Source: Casuarina equisetifolia (Eukaryota; Streptophyta; Magnoliopsida; Fagales; Casuarinaceae). Taken from it: DNA of 64,000 bases. The DNA lies in the NCBI GenBank assembly GCA_028551475.1, contig CM052355.1:29849580-29913579 (forward strand), in the 5' to 3' direction. The translations under genes and the position numbers were made by a program. The notes under the pieces are model-generated. The model did no database searches and was not told where the DNA came from. It worked only from the letters and a program-made list of their open reading frames with translations. Shown piece by piece: positions 57,121-64,000 of the stretch. Positions within the stretch are counted from its first letter, which is position 1; each line of letters starts with the position of its first letter.

Positions 57121-57460
57121 GGTTATGTTAATATTGACTTGTGGACAATATTCAAGTTGTGGTTTATAAGCTAAAATGGTGTTTCTATATTATCAATTAA
57201 TAGAAATTGCAAGAATTGGTCGTAAATTAAGGATTTAAGAAGGTTATGTTAATATTGACTTGTGGACAATATTCAAGTTGTGGTTTATAAGCTAAAATGG
57301 TGTTTCTATATTATCAATTAATAGAAATTGCAAGAATTGGTCGTAAATTAAGGATTTAAGAAGGTTATGTTAATATTGACTTGTGGACAATATTCAAGTT
57401 GTGGTTTATAAGCTAAAATGGTGTTTCTATATTATCAATTAATAGAAATTGCAAGTATCA
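57115..57460 (+). repeat. 121-bp tandem repeat, nearly three units
   Basis: Units start at GGTTATGTTAATATTGACTT at 57121, 57242 and 57363. The first two units look identical base for base, so the expansion is very recent. The paralogous loci at 52316 and 25590 have one unit. Confidence 0.95.
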
Positions 57461-57641
57461 TAATTAGTCGCTTAAAGGAACAAATGAGGAAAGCAACATA
57501 TATCATAGTTCAGGTAGAAACTAAAGTAATTAGCTTACCAAGTACTTGTTCTTTTACTTGATAAATATTACAAATCACAACAATTCCTTCTAAGGGGTTT
57601 ACTTTTTAAGTAAAACACAAAATCTATTGTTATTACAAACC

Positions 57642-57985
57642 TTAATTGGGTAAATATTTCATCATTATGTAAATAATAAGGAATGACAAGAAAAAGGGCA
57701 TGATGATGAAAAAAGCAAGGAATGAGCACTCAAACAACTTAAAAGTAGTATAGCTTAGCCGCTGCAAGAACACTTCTAAATTCTCCCACATCAAAGCTTT
57801 TATAACTTGGTCACCAACAACACGCACAGTGTAAACTATCAGCCACAACTTAGATAAATTGTCCCATTGCAAAGGTTTTATAACTTGGCCTCCAAAGACA
57901 CGTATAATATAGATTAATAGCTGTAACATAGATGAATTCCCCCACTGCAAATATTTTATAAGTTGGTCACCAACAAAAGAAAAGG
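57642..57985 (-). other. Hydrophobic ORF of 26-residue repeats, copy 3
   Basis: Minus-strand frame reads MQWGNSSMLQLLIYIIRVFG, GQVIKPLQWDNLSKLWLIVY and GDQVIKALMWENLEVFLQRL, then FKLFECSFLAFFIIM. Same layout and place relative to KARI exon 3 as the two other copies. Open over 102 codons. No family recognised. Confidence 0.45.
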
Positions 57986-58092
57986 AAAATTGATATTAAA
58001 ACAACAACAATAAACTAGATGGAAAACTATTAGAAAGCAAAGACCTAAAATAATTAACTTCAAAAGAAACCAATAATAAAAGTAAGAATCAC

Positions 58093-58984
58093 CTTATACT
58101 CAATATCAGGAATCACTCTAGTAAGAGAATCCCTTAACTTCTGAGCTTGAATAGATGTCTAAATAATATAAGAGAAAATTTTAGTTTAAGTATCCACATA
58201 CAAAAAATGATATCTAAATTACTATTGGCCAATAATATTAAATAACTAGTAACTAAGTATTCATTAATTAGATAGTGAATATACTCTACATTATCATATA
58301 ATAATCTTACATAAAACAACAATATAAAGCCTCATTATTTGTATAAGTAGATATTGCATCTAAAACCATAAAACAATTATCGATAGTCCTCATCTTTTTC
58401 TCATTAATAATCTAAACGTACAAATCAAAACTTCACGATACATTCTTTGCTCTAAATATAATACTTTAATGTTAGGTACAAAAATTCACATTCCCTCTTC
58501 AAAATTGTAAGCAATGAATACAAATTGTGCAAATTTGATGAATGAATCATTTACTTAATTCAAAGATAAGATTGACAGCAACCTATCTACCTAGAAATTC
58601 CAGCCAATAACACTAATGTACTTAATCCTTTTGAACGCTTTCGAAAGTAGGGGAAACAATCACTGCCTCCTCTCACGACATATTGCATTTAACAAAAATA
58701 TTACACCATAGTCAATGAAAACCAACACAAAAGTAGTGAAAATCAGAATCAGGATCAAATACCTCCTCGTGGCCATCGAGCTTGACATTCTCCTTTTCGA
58801 AGACCTCGGCCTCGAAGTCAAGCGAAGCCAGAGGCTTGATAGAAACCAATCTCCGGCTCGCAGCACACCAATCAGTGCTGATTCTACAAATATTAACTCT
58901 AGAATCCTTCCTTTCAAAAAAGCGACTGAGGCGTTGATGTTCGAAGATGCACGGCTCAAACAAGTTTAGAGTAGAAGCCGTCAT
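58093..58984 (-). pseudogene. KARI: Ketol-acid reductoisomerase (KARI) pseudogene, exons 1-3
   Basis: Exon 1 (58984-58763) starts ATG, reads MTASTLNLFEPCIFEHQRLS, and later LVSIKPLASLDFEAEVFEKE and LDGHEE before a GT donor. Exon 2 (about 58682-58591) reads YVVRGGSD, then after one lost base FPLLSKAFKRIKYISVIGWN and a stop beside the GT donor. Exon 3 (58158-58093) reads TSIQAQKLRDSLTRVIPDIE and YK. These match plant KARI ([60 protein letters not shown]) better than the other copies, especially RGG and IGW. The gene is broken by the exon 2 frameshift and stop and has no later exons. It faces away from the IscA-like pseudogene at 59240. Confidence 0.85.
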
Positions 58985-59049
58985 TTGGGAGCAGAAAAAG
59001 AATTGACGCATTGGGAGGAGGAAAGAATGACCGCACTTTCCTTTGTCGA

Positions 59050-59240
59050 GGTGTTTCTACCCACGTTTAGGTTTAATTATTAAAAATACTAAATAAAAAA
59101 TAAAAATAAAGGGAAAAGACAAAGCCAATAAGGCCAATTGATCGACCACTTGATTCGGGTTGTAAGTCTGACGTTATCAACATTTATTGCGGGGTTTAGG
59201 GTTTAGTCATAGTCCACAATACTTAACAACTATTAAACAA
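59050..59240. promoter_or_regulatory. Shared spacer of divergent KARI/ISCA pair with telo-box
   Basis: GGGTTTAGGGTTTA at 59192-59205 (telo-box on the minus strand), with flanks TTATCAACATTTATTGC and ACTTAACAACTATTAAAC that recur in the 6.0-6.2 kb and 21.05-21.2 kb spacers. Confidence 0.5.
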
Positions 59241-59748
59241 TTAAAGTCCTTCATGTGCCACGTCCGCTTATTCTTCCGCTGTGCGCGCTTCTCTCTCCAG
59301 CAGTTTAAGGAAAATGCATCTCACCTGCAACCAGTTTAAGGAAAATGCATCTCCCTCCTCTTCCGCACGACTTTGTCTCTCCAGCAGACAGCGTCGCACG
59401 TCGCCTGGAAAACGCCCAGATTCATCCCCTCATCAAGACGCCCAAAACGGAAATCGAAAGGTCTTCTCCAAACCAAGACCGCGACGTACAAGGGAAGATT
59501 TTTGCCTCCTTAAACGGTCGAATTTTCCCATAACAGAACAGGAGAAATCTTCATCAGCCGTCAATGGAAAATCCTCTACGATCTCGTCTGGGTAACTTCT
59601 TCCCCTCGATCATGCACTTCCTGCCTTACACAAACCAGCAGATCCTGGGTCCTGAAATGGGAATCAGCCCTTTTCCACCTTGTTTTGGATTCTTTTTCTT
59701 TCCTTGTTTATAGCCCTAGATTAGGGTTGCTTCTACTTTCTGAATTCT

Positions 59749-59835
59749 TTTTTTTTTAATGCACGCACCCAAAAGAAAGAAGAGAGAGGGGATTCAAACC
59801 CACAAAGAACATCACTGAGCCAAGCCCACCCCTCC
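59749..59835 (-). mobile_element. tRNA-derived SINE
   Basis: Minus strand: A-box-like TTGGCTCAGTGATG, B-box-like GGGTTTGAATCCCC, CT-rich block, GGGTGCGTGCATTAAAAAAAA tail. Confidence 0.7.
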
Positions 59836-59956
59836 TAAACCCTATGTTTACTTTGAGAATCTACAAATTAAATCCGTTGGTAGAGGATATTGATTGGATT
59901 CTTTTTCTTTCCTTGTTTATAGCCATAGATTAGGGTTGCTTCTACTTCCTCAATTG

Positions 59957-60185
59957 TTTTTTTTTTTTAATGCACACACTCAAGAAGAAAGAGAGAGGGG
60001 ATTCGAACCCATAACCTGTTGGTAGGGTTTGACATAAAGAACATCACTAAGGAAGAGAGAGGGGATTTGAACACATAACTTGTGGGATTATTGGTAGGGT
60101 TTGACATAAAGAACATCACTGAACCCTATGGGACTATCGATAGGGTTTGACATAAAGAACATCATTGAGCCAGGGCCCACCCCTC
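59957..60185 (-). mobile_element. tRNA-derived SINE with internally triplicated head
   Basis: Minus strand: three A-box-like segments (CTGGCTCAATGATG; GGTTCAGTGATG; CCTTAGTGATG), each followed by TTCTTTATGTCAAACCCTA, and two B-box-like segments (GTGTTCAAATCCCC; GGGTTCGAATCCCC), then the CTCTCTC block and GTGTGTGCATTAAAAAA tail. It is the same family as 59749-59835 with internal duplications. Confidence 0.7.
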
Positions 60186-60599
60186 CTAAACCCAATGTTT
60201 ACTTTGAGAATCTACAAATTAAATCCGTTGGCAGAGACTATTGACTGGATTCTTTTTCTTTCCTTGTTTATAGGTGTAGATGACGAGGGAAAGTTCAATG
60301 AGGTGGTTGACGACAAGGGAGTGAAGATATTGATCAAGCCCAAGGCATTGATGCATGTTGTAGGAACCGAGATGGATTTGGTAGACGACAAACTGAGGTC
60401 CGTGAAGGTTTTGACACAGTTTTTGCAGTTCAATGTTGGTCAATGTAGAATGTAACCAGAGATATGCATGCTTATAGTAATGAGCCTGCATGTTAGTATG
60501 TGTGCTGCACATTGGTGTGAACCGTCTGCAAATACTAACTCTACAATTCTTCCGTTTAAAATAGCGAACATTTCTATTTTGAAGCCTACAAATTAGTTG

Positions 60600-60925
60600 T
60601 TTCTACGGACAGAAGGTCATTGCCTCCCATTTCATCGATAAGGTGTTCAAGAGACGCCATTGCCGGATGAAAGTCTTCTCGGTGGCCACACCAACAAGAA
60701 AGCTCTAACGATGCTAAATGAATCCGTTGGTATGATAGTGTCACATACTGAACCCCTCGATATCTGGGCGTTGTTTGAGTTTGGTGTCATGGAGTCCAAG
60801 ACTCGGCTTCTGACGGTTGAAACATTCCCGAGTTTGGGCTCGCCATCGGGTTTCTGGAAGAAGGGCGTGTTGTATGATCGTTCTCTACAAACCGTAAGAA
60901 ATCTTCAGGTTTTCGGATGAGAGAA
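60600..60925 (+). pseudogene. F-box protein C-terminal fragment, paralogue
   Basis: Reads ESLLGGHTNKKALTMLNES, LDIWALFEFGVMESKTRLLT and VLYDRSLQTVRNLQVFG. It aligns with 47306-47600 and, before GTGTT, with 32060-32122 (AAGGTCATTGC, CATCGA.GAGGTGTT). No F-box or N-terminal part precedes it; upstream lies the IscA pseudogene. It shows the arrangement of the other F-box gene without the copia insertion. Confidence 0.7.
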
Positions 60926-63000
60926 TAATGCAGGCTTTTGGTTACACACCAAGTTGGATTTCAATAGAGAGAGGGTGTGAACTTTCAGAGTAGGGTGTGT
61001 ACATCGAGGAAGTCTAACAATAGGGGAAAAGACTTGTCTTCACCTCAGAACCACTTTCCTCTGCTCTTGTAAATCATCGGTGTGTTGGTAGGTGACTTGG
61101 GGAGGAACAGGGCAGCTCTTTTTTGAGGCCTGGAAGGCATTCCTGTAAGTATGGAAAGTTTTTGAAATTTTTGTTATGGTTGGTATAGATTTTGATGTAA
61201 TTTTGTGAGTTGTCATGACATAATTAGTTTCTGTCACAGTTTAATCATTGTATTTTTATTAGAGTAATAGTCTTGGAATTGACATTTCATTTTGTGAGTT
61301 GTGCATGCATGGCAGTTGGATATTCTAAGTGCCAAGATAAGGCTGCATTATTGTGGGCGGTATTTGAGTCCATGCTCCCTGCAGTTGTAAATTAATATGC
61401 AATTCATTAGGCCGTGGAAGGCAATCAATGTATGTGATCCATCCAACTTTTGAGCAAACCCACGGGCTGAAACTTCATAAAATAAAGGAGAATGTTAGGG
61501 CATTTTGGTGTTTTTGCTGGACTCCATGATTGGTTGAAGGGACTTGCTTCCTATCTAAAATTGGATTTCAGTACTCCTGAGATCTAAGTAGCTTATATAC
61601 CCTTCATACGTCTCTAAGAGCTCCTTTTTGTATAGTTGATCCAATAACTTGACAATATGGAAAATTCTGTCTCCATTTTCTTGATAATCACAGTGATATA
61701 CGGCTACAAAAACTAGTGTTAGGAAAAAGTGCAAAGATAGTGTGGTTAGGAACTTGACACTACTCTCAATTGGTACGAGTCATCTGTAGTTTTGTCGCTT
61801 TGGATAATGTTAGGCTGGAAATAATATCTCTTGCAGACGATTCATAATGCAACATGAGTTAGGATCAAGAACAGGTGTTGAATCTGCACAAGATTTGCAG
61901 TGGAAGATCCTGACTGATATCTCTACTTTCCGGTGTAGCATACTTTGCTTGGGCATCTGTTGTCTTCCTTGGGCTAATTTTTTAAGTTTCTGTGAACTCA
62001 TTTCATGGCTTCCAAGTGATCATGTGGACGTTCATTCATATCTTGGTTGAAATGATTAACAAGAAAAGAAAAGTAATGCAGGCTGCCTAGAAGAAATGGG
62101 TGGTTCTCTATCTAAGTGGGAGGGGAATTTGGAGCAGAATCTGCGGCCCATTTGTCTTTTTTTTTCTTCTTACTTTTCCCCTCTGCCTAAAATAAATAAG
62201 TAATGCCTGGGAGTTATAATGCCTTTCTAGAAGTAACCTTCTCAATGGGGAAACAATCCGATCGTCTTCAGTGCTACTTGCTTGTACAGATTTTTTTTTC
62301 TTTCTTTCCTTTTCATTTTTTTGGGCCAAACTCTTGTGTTTTCTTATTATCATCTCTAAGTTCGTATGTGAACTTGGGCAACCCTTTTCTTCCACCTCTT
62401 CAAGCCAAGAGAGAAACTTCTTCCCATTTAGCAGCCACAACTCGCACTTTATCTGTGCCATTGTTGGAGTAACACTCGAGGGTCCAAACTATTTAGCTTG
62501 AAACTCTCCAACAAACTGACAAAGAAGGCAATGGCGCACACACCCCAAAACTGCTGTTTAAAGATTGAATACCTGTGCCCAGATTGCTACGGAATGGATT
62601 CTGAATACATTCTCAGTTGCCATTGTAATTGGGTTTCCAAACACTTTCACTAAGCCAACGTTTGGTAGGCTCTTTCTACTATATTCGTCGTGCCTCCTAA
62701 GATGTATGTAACAATATCATAAGGTTTACTCATTCTCTAAAACCAAAATTAAGAAAGAAGATTTACTCCAATACATGATATTGACTTTATATAGTACTTT
62801 TTTTTTTTAATATCTTGATTTCAAACATCAGAAAGCACATCTAATAAAGATCCAATCCACAAATAATCAGGATTATGCTTAAAATTTGAGTTTTGATATC
62901 ATTTTTATAAGAAATTAAGGGCTTCAAACCAGGATATTAGTACTACTGGATAGTTTTCCAGTCCATGAGAAAAATATTACGCCAAACCAATAAAAACATA
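60926..63000 (+). other. 3' flank of the F-box fragment, duplicated at 47601-49020
   Basis: Ordered landmarks as listed for 47601-49020. The right copy is longer, partly through extra DNA at 61580-61900. Frames such as 62108-62461 (minus) are not conserved. No gene supported. Confidence 0.6.
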
Positions 63001-64000
63001 CCTTATGTTCTTTTCTTTGAAAAAGAGAAAAGGGGGCAATGCCGGCATTTGGGCCGCCGCAGATAACTACAAAGATATGACGCCGCTTCTATAGGAACAT
63101 ATCGAAGAGGCCAGACGGAACACTAGTTTCATAGAGAAATTGCTGCCAGTTATTCAATTTCCATAATTGTGATAATTTTTTTGTATCAATTTGCTCACTG
63201 CAATTAAAGATCTTGAATTTTCCTGAGAACAATTATTCGCATTTATCAAACCACAACAGCAAAATGAAATACAAGAATAAATTTAATTATATATAGTTAC
63301 TAATTTGAAATATTTTATCAGGACCAATAATGAAATATTTCTATTGAATGATTTAAGAGTAATCGGTGGCTCTTTTAAAGCACTAGACAAGAATCAAGCA
63401 TGGGAGACTAAAGATGTATCAACAAGATCCTAAAACAACCTACAAAATTTATGTCATGAAACAACTTAATGATATTACCCAATAAAATGGGCATTTCTCC
63501 AAAAGTTAATTTATTCCATTATAGGAGGTATTTCTTGACAAACCTATTTAAGTGTTCTATATGTCAACTTAACATTTTATTTTTTCTCTTGTTCTTTTTA
63601 TTTTTTATTTTTATTTTTATTTTTATTTCTTTGTACATTCCTCTTCAAACTAGATATGATTTTCTAGAAGACGCTCAAGTATTTCAGACCAACTGAAATC
63701 ATGTGTGCCAAGGTCTAAATGGTTCCATCAATCACGCAGGAACATATAAACAAAGAATTATAAGCTTGTACTTATTTAACTTGGCAAGATATTCAACAGC
63801 TTATAATGCAATCAATATTTTACCAAAAAAACACTTTGACTTTTCACATAGACTTCCTTATATCTTGAATTATTTCCAAGTCAAAAATTTTGGCATAAAA
63901 TAAGTTTGAAATGTATGAATGATGTAATTCAAAAAATAATCATTAATTGATTATTTGTACTATGACTATTCCATAATTTTTGTTGGAACAAGATGGATAT
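63001..64000. other. AT-rich end of window
   Basis: 63120-63240 matches 6700-6790 in reverse complement. The remainder has no supported gene; a TTTTA run lies at 63595-63630. Confidence 0.5.

Larger units (their letters stand above)
59687..60273 (+). repeat. Tandem duplication of intron end, 209 and 351 bp
   Basis: GGATTCTTTTTCTTTCCTTG plus TTTATAG occurs at 59687, 59896 and 60247; the last copy is the acceptor used for the IscA body exon. Between them the DNA CACCCCTCCTAAACCC...TTTACTTTGAGAATC also occurs twice. Each unit contains a SINE. Confidence 0.88.
59240..60455 (+). pseudogene. ISCA: IscA-like iron-sulfur scaffold pseudogene, fullest copy
   Basis: The leader/first exon (59260-59735) is followed by an intron containing two SINE-like insertions. 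The body exon starts after TTTATAG at 60274. It reads VDDEGKFNEVVDDKGVKILI, KPKALMHVVGTEMDLVDDKL and RS, close to mitochondrial IscA1 proteins (DKGVKILV.PKALMHVIGTKMDFVDDPLRSEF), which donate or hold Fe-S clusters through conserved cysteines. The end reads VGQCRM and stop at 60453-60455; a single extra base relative to the family's GQCGCGES explains the loss of the paired cysteines. The part between RS and GQC is also divergent. No donor-supported upstream exon encoding the first third of the protein was found. Pseudogene or fragment. Confidence 0.75.

Overview
This is nuclear DNA from a flowering plant, most likely a eudicot. It is AT-rich, full of plant-type LTR retrotransposons, L1-type LINEs and tRNA-derived SINEs, and its few recognisable host genes (ketol-acid reductoisomerase, an IscA-type iron-sulfur scaffold, F-box proteins) have plant-style introns, a plastid-targeted family and telo-box promoter motifs. 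No bacterial-type operon, organelle insert, tRNA, rRNA or CRISPR array was recognised. I found no gene that I would call intact and functional apart from retroelement frames; the host genes are fragments or pseudogenes.

Layout. Bases 1-3677 and 18150-21789 are the two arms of a nearly identical inverted repeat, each arm carrying a LINE 3' end, the leader of an IscA-like gene, a SINE and AT-rich DNA. The spacer between them (3.7-18.1 kb) holds short hydrophobic repeat ORFs at both edges, an IscA-like/KARI divergent pseudogene pair (5.5-6.4 kb), several local duplications and a tandem array of roughly 1.1-kb units (10.1-17.5 kb). From 22.2 to 26.0 kb there is a KARI pseudogene with three recognisable exons, split by a LINE with a clear 12-bp target duplication, followed by a 26-residue-repeat ORF. 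A decayed Ty3/gypsy fossil lies at 26.0-29.9 kb.

An F-box gene starts at 31.3 kb and resumes at 47.3 kb because a Ty1/copia element (32123-47305, TSD GTGTT) landed in it. That copia element was itself invaded twice: by a solo LTR (33381-34629, TSD ATGGT) and by a young gag-only gypsy element with 1.57-kb LTRs (35094-41925, TSD CTACC). From 47.6 to 64 kb the window is a patchwork of diverged copies of pieces seen earlier: a second F-box fragment, two more KARI pieces, another IscA-like pseudogene, the 26-residue-repeat ORFs and other unidentified gene fragments.

The unifying theme is that one ancestral neighbourhood, with KARI and an IscA-like gene transcribed divergently from a shared telo-box promoter plus nearby F-box and unidentified genes, was copied several times in both orientations and then broken by retroelements, small deletions and tandem expansions. 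All homology statements are by-eye readings of the sequence and translations; no search was run.
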